From contig CAWADH010000013.1 in the NCBI GenBank assembly GCA_963780795.1, positions 248,001 to 312,000 of the forward strand: 64,000 bases of DNA, written 5' to 3'. Shown piece after piece: positions 35,573 through 44,145 of this stretch. This DNA is from DATJGR01 sp963780795 (lineage in GTDB: Bacteria; Pseudomonadota; Gammaproteobacteria; Pseudomonadales; Azotimanducaceae). Positions within the stretch are counted from its first letter, which is position 1, and the number at the start of each line of letters is the position of its first letter. The notes under the pieces were generated by a model that was given only the letters and a program-made list of their open reading frames with translations, was not told the origin of the DNA and did not search any database. Position numbers and translations under genes: made by a program.

Positions 35573-36408
35573 CCGTTACCGAGTGCACCCACGTGGTAGC
35601 CGAGCCGGCGTTCCACGTCTCCCGGTTCGTGGAAGCCGCGCTCGAAGAGCGTTCGGATGCGCCTTTGCGCCGTAGGTCGCTGCAGCGACGTGAGGAACGC
35701 ATCCCACTCGGGTGCGATGTCCGCGTCAGCGGGCAGGCTGCTCAGATTTACCAGGTGTTTGATCTCTGCCATCACTTGTTTGTCGAAGGACGACAGTCTT
35801 GCCGCGAACGAGTCCACGAACGAGTCCAGTTCGGCGTCGGGTAGTGCGCGGTTGACGTAACCGTAGAGTTCGGCGAGTTCGCCGTTGATGTCGTCGCCAC
35901 CAAGCAGAACTTCCAGCGCACGGCCGCGCCCGATCAGGCGCGGCAATCGCGCAATGGGACCGCCGCCCGGCACGAGTCCGGCACCGACTTCCCATTGCGA
36001 GAGGATTGATTTTTCGCGGCTTGCGAAGCGCATGTCGCTGGCGAGCGCCAGTTCACTGCCCACGCCCGTGGCGCGTCCGCGAATGCTGGCAATCGATACG
36101 ACCGGTGCGCGGCTCAACCGCACGAACATGTCGGGCAGCTGCTGCAGGCCGGTCGGCCCGGGCGGAAGCCGTGTGGAGTCCTCGAGGGGTGCACGGAAGT
36201 TGTAATGCGTCAGGAAGGATCCTTCGACGGCGCTGTCGAATACGACAACCTTCAGAGCTTCGTCCCGTTCCACTGCGGTGACGACATCATTCAGTTCCGG
36301 CAGCGTCTCCGGGCCGAAGATGTTGAGCGGCGGATGATTGAACGTGACGCGCCAGTACGCTGGCGATCGGTGCGTTACCAGAATCTGCTTGTTCGTGTTG
36401 GTGTGCAT
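35569..36408 (-). CDS. Crotonase-family protein, paralog of 13974-14819
   Basis: The product is 279 aa and aligns end to end with the other crotonase in the window: SPAYWRVTFNHPPLNIFG, SIRGRATGVGSELALASDMRFAS, SQWEVGAGLVPGGGPIARLPRL and a C-terminal EPGDVERRLGYHVG. As there, typical crotonase catalytic acids are not evident, so hydratase activity is unproven. ATG 36408 follows GAGGACCGAGAA. The stop overlaps the start of the broken MFS gene, its former operon partner. Confidence 0.87.
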   Translation of the reverse strand: MHTNTNKQILVTHRSPAYWRVTFNHPPLNIFGPETLPELNDVVTAVERDEALKVVVFDSAVEGSFLTHYNFRAPLEDSTRLPPGPTGLQQLPDMFVRLSRAPVVSIASIRGRATGVGSELALASDMRFASREKSILSQWEVGAGLVPGGGPIARLPRLIGRGRALEVLLGGDDINGELAELYGYVNRALPDAELDSFVDSFAARLSSFDKQVMAEIKHLVNLSSLPADADIAPEWDAFLTSLQRPTAQRRIRTLFERGFHEPGDVERRLGYHVGALGNG

Positions 36409-36462
36409 TTCTCGGTCCTCCTGATTGGCACCGCTGCAAGCTGCGCCAACCTGTGGGATGAA

Positions 36463-36485
36463 TCCATTGGACGAAGGTATGGCTC
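36463..36485 (-). promoter_or_regulatory. Shared motif upstream of the second crotonase
   Basis: In gene orientation GCCATACCTTCGTCCAATGG, about 55 bp before ATG 36408. Confidence 0.68.
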
Positions 36486-36535
36486 GCCGATAACAGGCAT
36501 ACGGGGGGGATGTCGAAGGGTCGACAGAACCGTTG

Positions 36536-37333
36536 CTATTTCGCAGCTGCAGCGCGTTCGATGATCGCGGCTACTGCATCGGGGTGCGACACCATCACGA
36601 CGTGGGAGGCGCCCGCCACTACGATGGTCTCCTTCGAAGCCGCGCGCTTTGCCATGAATGCTTGCGCAGCGGGCGGAATGTTCAGGTCGCGGTCGCCATA
36701 GATGAACCAGGACGGGATGGTCTTCCATGTTGCCGTTGCGGATGCCTCATTCAGCGCTGCTTCCGTGATCGGCCGCTGCGTTGCAGCCATCAGCCGCGCA
36801 TCGTTTACCGGAACATCTGCAGCGAACTGTGCACGAAACCTGTCCTGCTGGATGTACAGATCTTTGCCGCCATGGGGTAGCGCAACCGGCGGCGCGAGCG
36901 TCGGACCTAACGTGCTTCCAGGGAAGCGGTTCGAGAGTTCGCTGGCCGTTTCGCCGGTGTCAGGCGCAAACGCTGCGACAAATACCAGCGACTTCACGTT
37001 CTCCTTTGCTGCAACCGCGTTGGTGATGACCAGGCCGCCGTACGAGTGGCCGACCAGCACCACTGGCCCCGGAGTGCTGTCGATCACGCTGGAGACGTAC
37101 ACAGCGTCGTTCTTCACGCCTCGCAGTGGATTTGCCACGGCCACTACGGGGTAACCCTTCGCGATCAGCCGGCTGAGCACACTGTTCCAGCTGGCTGATT
37201 CCGCGAATGCGCCGTGTACCAATACGATCGTCGGCTTCGCATCCTGAGCGCTGGCGCTGGTGGCCATGACGCCGATGCAAAGCAGTGCGGTGAAAAGCAG
37301 ACGCGTCGCGCGTCGGGGAATGTGCGTCTTCAT
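36536..37333 (-). CDS. Secreted alpha/beta hydrolase
   Basis: The product is 265 aa from ATG 37333. Signal peptide (RRATRLLFTALLCIGVMATSASAQ) then IVLVHGAFAESASWNSVL, nucleophile elbow VVLVGHSYGGLVI (Ser), WFIYGDRDLNIPP (acid region) and GASHVVMVSHPDAV (His). The fold matches the MhpC/EstE-like group that also contains hydrolases of unknown substrate in stress clusters. It is expected in the periplasm. A longer upstream frame adds sequence with no similarity and crosses the promoter motif, so it was rejected. Confidence 0.9.
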   Translation of the reverse strand: MKTHIPRRATRLLFTALLCIGVMATSASAQDAKPTIVLVHGAFAESASWNSVLSRLIAKGYPVVAVANPLRGVKNDAVYVSSVIDSTPGPVVLVGHSYGGLVITNAVAAKENVKSLVFVAAFAPDTGETASELSNRFPGSTLGPTLAPPVALPHGGKDLYIQQDRFRAQFAADVPVNDARLMAATQRPITEAALNEASATATWKTIPSWFIYGDRDLNIPPAAQAFMAKRAASKETIVVAGASHVVMVSHPDAVAAIIERAAAAK

Positions 37334-37427
37334 GTCGTGATCTCCGTCTTGTTCATGCGTTCCCGGTTTGCCCGTTGTGGCCGAAGACTTCGGTCCCGGC
37401 GAATCTGTCGAGAAGGTCGCGCCCGGT

Positions 37428-37450
37428 CCATTAGACGATGGTATCGGTGG
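37428..37450 (-). promoter_or_regulatory. Shared motif upstream of the secreted hydrolase
   Basis: In gene orientation CCGATACCATCGTCTAATGG, about 95 bp before ATG 37333. It is divergent from the next copy, about 90 bp away. Confidence 0.7.
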
Positions 37451-37518
37451 AGCGGCTCTACCTGTGCCAACAGTGCTTTGAAGGGGCGCGGTTTGACCTT
37501 CCGTAAGGGACGCTGTTC

Positions 37519-37540
37519 GACCAATACCATCGTCCAATAC
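37519..37540 (+). promoter_or_regulatory. Shared motif upstream of the iorAB operon
   Basis: CCAATACCATCGTCCAATAC, 66 bp before ATG 37606, is the best match to the consensus. The second block CCGCGCTTCTGGTCT (37549-37563) follows. Confidence 0.75.
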
Positions 37541-37605
37541 GCGCATTGCCGCGCTTCTGGTCTGATTCCATGCGTTGCGCGGATTACGGGTAAGGAGGAA
37601 GTCCA

Positions 37606-38100
37606 ATGATCAGGCTCGACGTCAACGGAAAAGCCTGCACGGTGGACGTGCCGGAAGAGATGCCGCTGTTGTGGACGTTGCGCGACGTGCTGAACATGAC
37701 GGGCACGAAGTTCGGGTGCGGCGTGGGTCTGTGCGGCGCGTGTACGATTCAGATCGACGGCCAGCCGGTGCGCTCCTGTCTTACGCCGATTGCCGTTGCG
37801 GTGGGGAAGCGGATCACGACCATTGAAGCAATTGACGGGACGGCAGCGGGCAAGCGGATCCAGAGCGCGTGGCTCGCGCTGGACGTGCCGCAATGCGGCT
37901 ACTGCCAATCGGGCCAGATCATGTCGGCGAGCGCGCTGCTTGCAGGCAATCCCAATCCGACCGACGCGGACATCGACAGGGCGATGGCCGGCAACATCTG
38001 CCGCTGCGGGACCTATCTGCGCATTCGCGCGGCCATCAAGCAAGCAGCTGACGTTGCCTCGGCCGGTGATACGGCTACCGTCGCGCACTCGGAGGTATGA
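37606..38100 (+). CDS. iorA: Isoquinoline 1-oxidoreductase-like small subunit (2x 2Fe-2S)
   Basis: The product is 164 aa; AAGGAGG lies 9 bp before the ATG. Plant-type ferredoxin domain CGVGLCGACTIQIDGQPVRSC and the second cluster domain CGYCQSGQIM...NICRCGTYLRI give the eight Cys of xanthine-oxidase-family small subunits. It passes electrons from the molybdenum subunit encoded next. The exact substrate need not be isoquinoline; aldehydes are also oxidised by this family. First gene of a run through cupin, two response regulators and MsrA. Confidence 0.92.
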   Translation: MIRLDVNGKACTVDVPEEMPLLWTLRDVLNMTGTKFGCGVGLCGACTIQIDGQPVRSCLTPIAVAVGKRITTIEAIDGTAAGKRIQSAWLALDVPQCGYCQSGQIMSASALLAGNPNPTDADIDRAMAGNICRCGTYLRIRAAIKQAADVASAGDTATVAHSEV

Positions 38101-38101
38101 G

Positions 38102-40285
38102 GTGAGGGACTTCCCGGACGAATCGTGCGACGTCGCAGTTTCATCGCGCCGCCACTTTCTCCAACTCAGCGTCACCGCGGCAATCGGTGGCGGTTTGATG
38201 CTCGGCCTCGGGCTGCCGGTGCGCGGCGAGATCCGTGACACGCTCACCGGCAACGCGCCATTCGCGCCAAATGCATTTCTACGCATTGATCGCACCGGCA
38301 AGGTCACATTCGTGATGCCGGTGATCGAGATGGGGCAGGGGACGTATACCTCGGTGCCGATGCTCATCGCTGAAGAGCTCGAGGTCGACGTCGACAAGGT
38401 CGCAATCGAGCACTCGCCGCCTGACGACAAAATCTACGTGAATCCGTTGATCGGCGTGCAGATGACGGGCGGTTCCACCGCGATTCGTGGAACGTATATT
38501 CCGCTGCGTCGCGCCGGTGCCACCGCGCGCGCAATGCTCGTCACCGCGGCGGCGCTGCGCTGGGGAGTGAAGCCGTCCTCGTGTGACGCGCACAACGGCG
38601 TGGTGACACACAAGCCGAGCGGCCGCTCACTCGGCTACGGCGATCTGGTGGATGCTGCCGCGATGTTGCCGGTTCCGGAGAACGTTGCGCTGAAAGAACC
38701 TGCGCAATTCAAACTGATCGGCACGTCGCATCGACGTCTCGATGCGGCGGTGAAAGTCGACGGCAGCGCGAAGTTCGGTATCGACACGCGGCTGCCGAAC
38801 ATGAAGTTCGCGGTCGTTGCAATTTCGCCGACATTCGGCGGAACGCTCGTGTCGGTGGATGAAGCAAAAGCAAAAGCGGTTGCGGGCGTGAGCCAGGTGG
38901 TACGTCTCGTCGACGCCGTCGCAATCGTCGCGGCGCATACCTGGGCGGCGAAACAGGGTCTCGCCGCTGCTGCGCCGCAGTGGGACGCGGGACCGAATGC
39001 GAAGCTCACCACCGCAGACATCGTCGCGCAGTTGGCGGACGCGTCGGAAAAGCCGGGTCTGGTCGCGCGCCACGACGGTGATGCGGCCGCCGCCATCGTG
39101 AAGGCGGCGCGCCGAATCGACGCCGTCTATGAGCAGCCGTTTCTGGCGCACGCGACCATGGAGCCGATGAACTGCACCGTGCAGTTCAGCAACGATGGCT
39201 GCGACGTCTGGCTGGGCACTCAGGTGCCGGGCCTCACGCAGGCGGCGGTAATGAAGGTCACTGGCCTCAAACGTGAGCAGGTACGTCTGCACAACCATCT
39301 GCTCGGCGGTGGCTTCGGGCGCCGCCTCGAATATGACGGTACGGTGCGCGCGGTGCAGATCGCGCAGCAGGTAGCAGGACCGGTGCAGGTGATCTGGACG
39401 CGCGAGGAAGACATCCAGCACGACATGTATCGTCCGTACTACTACGACCGCTTGAGCGCTGGAGTCGATGCCAGTGGCAATGCCATTGCATGGTCGCACC
39501 GCATAACCGGCTCGTCGATCATCGCGCGCTACTCGCCATCGTGGATCAAAGACGGCATCGATCCCGACGCGATCGACGGCTCTGCCAATCACCCGTACGC
39601 GTTCCAGAACGTGCATGTCGAATGGGTCGCGCAGGAGCCGCCGACGATTCAAACCGCGTTCTGGCGCGGCGTCGGGGTCACGCGCGGCACGTTCGTGGTG
39701 GAGAGCTTCATCGACGAACTCGCGGTGAACGCCCAACGAGATCCGGTGGCGTATCGCGTTGCACTGCTCGATAAGAATCCTCGCGCGAAGGCGGTGCTGC
39801 AGATTGCGGCCGAAAAATCCGGGTGGGGTGAACCGCTGCCGGCAGGGCAAGGCCGCGGCATTGCGGTGTGCACCGGCTTCGGTAGCTTCATCGCGCAGGT
39901 CGTGCAGGTGAAGGTGGACAAATCGGGCGAGGTCACGCCGACGCGCGTGTGGTGCGTGGTTGACTGCGGCGTCATGGTGAATCCCGATACCATTCGTGCG
40001 CAGATGGAGAGCGGCATCGTGTTCGGGCTGTCGGCGGCGCTGTTCGGCGAGATCACGATCAAGGACGGCCGCGTCGAACAGACGAACTTCGGCGACTATC
40101 GCGTGCTGCGAATCAGCGAGGTGCCGCAGATCGAGGTTTTCCTCGTGAAAAATCTGGAAGCCCCCGGCGGAATCGGCGAACCCGGCACATCGTGCGTGAT
40201 GCCGGCGCTGACGAATGCGATCTACGCGGCCAGCGGAAAGCGGATTCGAAAGCTGCCGGTCGGCCAACAGGCGCGTACCACGTAG
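38102..40285 (+). CDS. iorB: Isoquinoline 1-oxidoreductase-like molybdopterin subunit
   Basis: The product is 727 aa from GTG 38102, one base after the iorA stop; a longer reading frame upstream overlaps iorA and is not used. A Tat-like leader SSRRHFLQLSVTAAIGGGLML precedes the xanthine-oxidase-type Moco domains: MPVIEMGQGTYTSVPMLIAEEL, QVTGG-type QMTGGSTAIRGTY, HATMEPMNCTV, LLGGGFGRRLEYD and GGIGEPGTSCVMPAL with the catalytic Glu. The twin Arg suggests export of the folded heterodimer, likely feeding electrons to a periplasmic cytochrome. Confidence 0.92.
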   Translation: MRDFPDESCDVAVSSRRHFLQLSVTAAIGGGLMLGLGLPVRGEIRDTLTGNAPFAPNAFLRIDRTGKVTFVMPVIEMGQGTYTSVPMLIAEELEVDVDKVAIEHSPPDDKIYVNPLIGVQMTGGSTAIRGTYIPLRRAGATARAMLVTAAALRWGVKPSSCDAHNGVVTHKPSGRSLGYGDLVDAAAMLPVPENVALKEPAQFKLIGTSHRRLDAAVKVDGSAKFGIDTRLPNMKFAVVAISPTFGGTLVSVDEAKAKAVAGVSQVVRLVDAVAIVAAHTWAAKQGLAAAAPQWDAGPNAKLTTADIVAQLADASEKPGLVARHDGDAAAAIVKAARRIDAVYEQPFLAHATMEPMNCTVQFSNDGCDVWLGTQVPGLTQAAVMKVTGLKREQVRLHNHLLGGGFGRRLEYDGTVRAVQIAQQVAGPVQVIWTREEDIQHDMYRPYYYDRLSAGVDASGNAIAWSHRITGSSIIARYSPSWIKDGIDPDAIDGSANHPYAFQNVHVEWVAQEPPTIQTAFWRGVGVTRGTFVVESFIDELAVNAQRDPVAYRVALLDKNPRAKAVLQIAAEKSGWGEPLPAGQGRGIAVCTGFGSFIAQVVQVKVDKSGEVTPTRVWCVVDCGVMVNPDTIRAQMESGIVFGLSAALFGEITIKDGRVEQTNFGDYRVLRISEVPQIEVFLVKNLEAPGGIGEPGTSCVMPALTNAIYAASGKRIRKLPVGQQARTT

Positions 40286-40293
40286 AGGCTGTT

Positions 40294-40746
40294 ATGAAGC
40301 GAACTGGACGAGTTGCATTGCAGTCGATGTTGCCTGAAGACATCGAGTGGAAACCGTTTCCGGCGTTCCCCCCGTCAGTGCGGCTCGCCGTCGTCGTTGG
40401 TCACCCGTCCGAGCCGGGTCTGTATGCGATCAGAGTGAAGGTGCCCGGCGACGTGAAGCTGATGCCACACCGACACCCCGAGGACAGAATTTACACGGTC
40501 ATGTCCGGCGTCTTTTACATCGGCTTGGGCGATCGATTCGACGGCAACAGCGTCGAGGCATTCCCGCCGGGCAGCGCGATCGTGCTGCCGGGCGATACGT
40601 GGCACTTCCATTGGGCAAAATCGGGTGAGTACATCACCCAGGTTGTGGCGCTGGGTCCGCTGGGTCTCGAGTATCTGAACCCGGGCGACGATCCGCGCAA
40701 GCATGCGGCGTCTTCCGCCACGCCGGAAAACGACACTAAGGTGTAA
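40294..40746 (+). CDS. Cupin-domain protein
   Basis: The product is 150 aa from ATG 40294, 8 bp after iorB. Cupin motif 1 is HRHPEDRIYTVMSGVFYIGLG, motif 2 PGDTWHFHW; together they offer three or four His and a Glu for a metal. Similar cupins are found next to oxidoreductases, but the function is unknown. It is in the iorAB operon and precedes the response-regulator genes. Confidence 0.85.
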   Translation: MKRTGRVALQSMLPEDIEWKPFPAFPPSVRLAVVVGHPSEPGLYAIRVKVPGDVKLMPHRHPEDRIYTVMSGVFYIGLGDRFDGNSVEAFPPGSAIVLPGDTWHFHWAKSGEYITQVVALGPLGLEYLNPGDDPRKHAASSATPENDTKV

Positions 40747-40844
40747 TAGAGGTCTGCGCGATTGCGGTGCATGCTCGGGTTGAGGCGGATGGTCCGGAGA
40801 AAGGCAATGCAAAAGCGAGATTGTCGGTGCCCGAGCGCAGCGTA

Positions 40845-41213
40845 ATGGGCTCGCGTTTGCTCGTGTCGGTAGTCGATGACGACGAGTCCGTGCGCGAATC
40901 GCTGCCCGATTTGCTGAAGGAACTGGGCTACGACGCGCGTGCATTTTCTTCGGCTGAGGATTTTCTCGAGTCCGATTGTGTATCGAAGACCGCATGCCTG
41001 ATGCTCGATATAACCATGCCAGGCATGTCTGGACCCGAGTTGCAGCAGGAACTGGAACGGCGCGGACAGGCGATGCCCATCATCTTCATCACCGCGCGAC
41101 GGGACGAGGGCGTGCGTCTGCGACTCATCAAACAGGGTGCCGTCGAGTGCTTGTTCAAGCCGTTCAGTGACAAAGCCGTGGTTGTGGCGCTGAATGCGGC
41201 GTTCGGGAAGTGA
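40845..41213 (+). CDS. Receiver-only response regulator (FixJ-type receiver)
   Basis: The product is 122 aa from ATG 40845; upstream in-frame codons to 40767 add a tail without similarity. Acidic pocket VDDDESVRESL, phosphoacceptor Asp in LMLDITMPGMSGPE, Thr in FITARRDE and Lys in LFKPFSDKA. There is no output domain. It may act as a phosphate sink or intermediate between the kinases and the full FixJ regulator encoded 5 bp downstream. Confidence 0.88.
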   Translation: MGSRLLVSVVDDDESVRESLPDLLKELGYDARAFSSAEDFLESDCVSKTACLMLDITMPGMSGPELQQELERRGQAMPIIFITARRDEGVRLRLIKQGAVECLFKPFSDKAVVVALNAAFGK

Positions 41214-41217
41214 GTTG

Positions 41218-41868
41218 ATGCGCCATACCGTTGCGAGGTCGCTGCGCATGCCGCAAACCAGACCGGTCGAGACCGTTTTCATTGTCGACGACGACGTTTC
41301 GGTGCGGGAGTCGCTCGACTCGCTGATCCGGTCAGAGGGCTGGCACGCAGAGACATTTGCCACCGCGGAGGCGTTCCTTTCGCGACCGCGCGTCGATGCG
41401 CCAAGTTGTCTTGTGCTCGACGTCGGTCTGCCGGATCTCAATGGGCTCGATTTGCAGAAGCGCCTGTCCGATCGGATCGACATGCCGATCATTTTCATCA
41501 CCGGATATGGCGATGTGCCGATGACGGTGCAGGCGATGAAGGCCGGCGCGGTCGAGTTTCTGACGAAACCGTTCGCGGACGACGTGCTGTTGAACGCAAT
41601 TCGCGGGGCCATTGCGCGCAGTGAAGCCGCTCTAGCTGACGAGTCGAATCTGCGTGTTCTGCGGGAGCGTCACGCGTCGCTCAGCCGTCGCGAGCGTGAA
41701 GTGATGGCCCTCGTGGTCACCGGTTTGTTGAACAAACAGATCGCGGGAGAGCTCAACATCAGCGAAATCACGGTTAAAGCGCACCGCGGCCAGGTGATGC
41801 GTAAAATGAAAGCGAAGTCGCTGGCTGAACTGGTCAAAATGAGCAGCCGATTGTCTGGCGATTCCTGA
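41218..41868 (+). CDS. FixJ/NarL-type response regulator
   Basis: The product is 216 aa from ATG 41218 (GGAAG upstream); MPQTRP at 41248 is an alternative start. Receiver: FIVDDDVSVRESLDSLI, Asp in LVLDVGLPDLNGLD, FITGYGDVPMTVQAMKAGAVEFLTKPF. A linker helix leads to a LuxR-type helix-turn-helix, LSRREREVMALVVTGLLNKQIAGELNISEITVKAHRGQVMRKM. It is the only full FixJ-like regulator in the window, sits in an operon with the shared motif, and is the leading candidate for the factor that binds that motif. Phosphorylation by any of the three HExxQP kinases is plausible. Confidence 0.92.
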   Translation: MRHTVARSLRMPQTRPVETVFIVDDDVSVRESLDSLIRSEGWHAETFATAEAFLSRPRVDAPSCLVLDVGLPDLNGLDLQKRLSDRIDMPIIFITGYGDVPMTVQAMKAGAVEFLTKPFADDVLLNAIRGAIARSEAALADESNLRVLRERHASLSRREREVMALVVTGLLNKQIAGELNISEITVKAHRGQVMRKMKAKSLAELVKMSSRLSGDS

Positions 41869-41886
41869 CGAAGTGGAGGACGGGCG

Positions 41887-42408
41887 ATGAGTGAGGAACG
41901 GGCGGTGCTTGCAGGTGGCTGCTTCTGGGGCGTACAGGATCTATTGCGCCGCTACGAAGGTGTGGTTTCCACACGCGTCGGTTACAGCGGTGGCAATACG
42001 CCCAATGCCACTTACCGCAACCATGGCGCGCACGCCGAAGCAGTCGAGATCCTGTTTGATCCTGCGCGGATCAGCTTTCGGAAGATCCTCGAATTCTTCT
42101 TCCAGATTCATGATCCGACGACGCGCAATCGCCAAGGAAACGACGTCGGTGCCAGTTATCGATCGGCCATCTTCTACACCAGCGAAGCGCAGCGCCGGAT
42201 TGCACAAGACACGATTGCCGACGTCGAGGCGTCGGGTCTGTGGCCCGGCAAGGTCGTCACGGAAGTTGTGCCGGCAGGTGAATTCTGGGAGGCCGAACCA
42301 GAACATCAGGACTATCTTCTGCGAGATCCCGAAGGCTACACGTGCCATTTCGCCCGGCCGCACTGGACGCTGCCTGTTCGAAAAAGCAACACAGCCCCGA
42401 TTGTCTGA
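41887..42408 (+). CDS. msrA: Peptide-methionine (S)-S-oxide reductase
   Basis: The product is 173 aa; GTGGAGG precedes the ATG. The active-site motif GGCFWGVQDLL has the resolving-type Cys12, followed by STRVGYSGGNTPNATY, HAEAVEILFDP and FFFQIHDPTT. It repairs oxidised methionine in proteins using thioredoxin. Last gene of the ior-cupin-regulator operon, which fits an oxidative-stress purpose. It converges with an AraC gene 50 bp away. Confidence 0.95.
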   Translation: MSEERAVLAGGCFWGVQDLLRRYEGVVSTRVGYSGGNTPNATYRNHGAHAEAVEILFDPARISFRKILEFFFQIHDPTTRNRQGNDVGASYRSAIFYTSEAQRRIAQDTIADVEASGLWPGKVVTEVVPAGEFWEAEPEHQDYLLRDPEGYTCHFARPHWTLPVRKSNTAPIV

Positions 42409-42457
42409 AATCCGTGCCTGCCGGGCGGTGTAGACCTGCGTGACCCGAATCTGAAGG

Positions 42458-43078
42458 TCAGGGTCGCGCCGCGCTGACGCGGCGCCTCCACGCATTCGGA
42501 CTCTCGCCAATGACGCGGCGGAATACGCGGGTGAAGTGCGATTGATCGCACAGGCCGCACGTGAGCGCGATCTGACACAGTGGTTCGTCGGTGGTCAACA
42601 TCAATTCCTGGGCGCGCAACATGCGGCGCCGCGCGATAAATGAAAACGGCGTTTCGCCGAAAGTGCGCTTGAAGGACCGGAAGAAGTGCCCGGTGCTCAT
42701 CCGTACGAGCTCCGTTAGATCTTCGGTCGCGATGTTGCCGCCGAGGTTGATATCTATGTATGCCGTCAGGCGTTTGGCTTGCCAGGCGGGCATCGCGCAC
42801 CTGGTGTGAACGGATGCGTTGCGATCGCGTTCGGCGTCTACCAGCGCCGCCGCGCGGGAGATGCAGGTCCGGGCTGTTGGTCGGTCGCGTTCGAGCGCGA
42901 TGCGCGCGTCGTCCAGCAACTTGGCGACGATTGTGAGCAATCCATCGGCAGTCGGAGGCCCGGACGCACTGGTCAGTGGCAGAATGGCTCGCTCACTCGA
43001 GTTCGTGCGATGGTGAAAGTCAGCGACCACCACGTTCTCGCAGAGCGCTGTTGTATTCGTCAATTGTGCTTGCGCCAT
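42458..43078 (-). CDS. AraC-family regulator
   Basis: The product is 206 aa. The C-terminal half is the double helix-turn-helix: LTAYIDINLGGNIATEDLTELVRMSTGHFFRSFKRTFG and LCQIALTCGLCDQSHFTRVFRRVIGESP. The N-terminal ~90 residues have no sensor domain that I recognise. It is similar in its DNA-binding part to the regulator at 56965-57774. A shared-motif site lies 118 bp upstream, so it may be a second-tier regulator. Confidence 0.87.
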   Translation of the reverse strand: MAQAQLTNTTALCENVVVADFHHRTNSSERAILPLTSASGPPTADGLLTIVAKLLDDARIALERDRPTARTCISRAAALVDAERDRNASVHTRCAMPAWQAKRLTAYIDINLGGNIATEDLTELVRMSTGHFFRSFKRTFGETPFSFIARRRMLRAQELMLTTDEPLCQIALTCGLCDQSHFTRVFRRVIGESPNAWRRRVSAARP

Positions 43079-43196
43079 GATGTCCGTCGTTAGGCAGTTG
43101 TTGTTGCTTGATCGAGCCGGTTCGACGAGACGGTGAACTACGAATCACAGGACTTACCGGCACGGTCTAGATCAAAACAAAGAAAAAGAGCCGCAT

Positions 43197-43219
43197 CGAT
43201 TGGACATTGGTATCGGTCG
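43197..43219 (-). promoter_or_regulatory. Shared motif upstream of the AraC gene
   Basis: In AraC orientation CCGATACCAATGTCCAATCG, about 118 bp before ATG 43078. The Dps gene starts 130 bp away on the other side; the orientation rule followed by the other copies favours the AraC gene. Confidence 0.65.
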
Positions 43220-43349
43220 AGAAACTCTTTCGCTTGGGAGCGCTGCAACGAACGGACCAATTTGCGCATCCACGTACAATTCGGATGACCCGACTCAGTG
43301 GCACCCTCTCGCGCTCAACACCGAACGGTATCGACTACGGAGAAGGGCA

Positions 43350-43877
43350 GTGGCAAAAGAAATCCCGACACAAGGCTTTGGAACATTGGCGCCGACTCGG
43401 ATCGGCCTTTCGGCAGAGATTCGCTACAAAAGCGTTGCCGCTTTGAATCGTATGCTGGCGCACACGCTCAGCCTTCGAGATCTGTACAAGAAGAATCACT
43501 GGCAGACCTCTGGCGCGACGTTCTATCAACTGCACTTGCTGTTCGACAAACATTATGCGGAGCAGGCCGACCTGGCCGATGCGATCGCGGAGCGTGTGCA
43601 GACGCTCGGTGGCGTGACCATGGCGCTTGCCACCGATACGGCGACGGAGAGCCGTGTAGGTCACGTGCCGCGTGGTCGCGAGAGCGTGCATGCGGAACTC
43701 GACGGTCTGTGTGCGGCGCATGAAATGATCCTGATTGAAGCCAGGGCCCTGGCCCGCGAGGCCGCAGAGCGGGGCGACGACGGCACCAACGACTTGTTGG
43801 TGAGCGACGTTGTGCGAACGAATGAACTGCAGTGCTGGTTCGTGAACGAGCATCTCGCGAACAGTGAGCCGCAGTGA
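43350..43877 (+). CDS. dps: Dps-family ferritin-like protein
   Basis: The product is 175 aa from GTG 43350, preceded by GGAGAAGG; a longer frame upstream crosses the promoter motif and is rejected. The Dps ferroxidase ligands fall at the right spacing: His50 (KKNHWQTSG), His62 (YQLH), Asp77 and Glu81 (LADAIAER). It would oxidise and store iron with peroxide and protect DNA as a dodecamer. It fits the stress theme of the region. Confidence 0.92.
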   Translation: MAKEIPTQGFGTLAPTRIGLSAEIRYKSVAALNRMLAHTLSLRDLYKKNHWQTSGATFYQLHLLFDKHYAEQADLADAIAERVQTLGGVTMALATDTATESRVGHVPRGRESVHAELDGLCAAHEMILIEARALAREAAERGDDGTNDLLVSDVVRTNELQCWFVNEHLANSEPQ

Positions 43878-44145
43878 GCGATTGATCGGCGATCATGCGA
43901 ACGAGTACGCTAAGGCGCGTTGTGGAAAGACCATCGATAGCGTAAACGCGGGCACCGATGAGATCGTAGCTCTGCGTCATCGGTCTCCTGCGAAAATCTT
44001 CAACGAGATCGATCTCGTGTGCGGGTGGCGACGCGAATAGCCAATCGAACGTCACGGGCGTTCCAAAGCTATCGTCGCGTCCAATTCCAACGGCTGCAGT
44101 GCATGCAAGCTCTTGCGTCAACCAGACAGCAGAGAGAATCGCAGC

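Noticed and set aside
38627..40267. 546-codon frame antisense to iorB
   Set aside because: His/Arg-rich sequence without family motifs; iorB on the plus strand is fully conserved.
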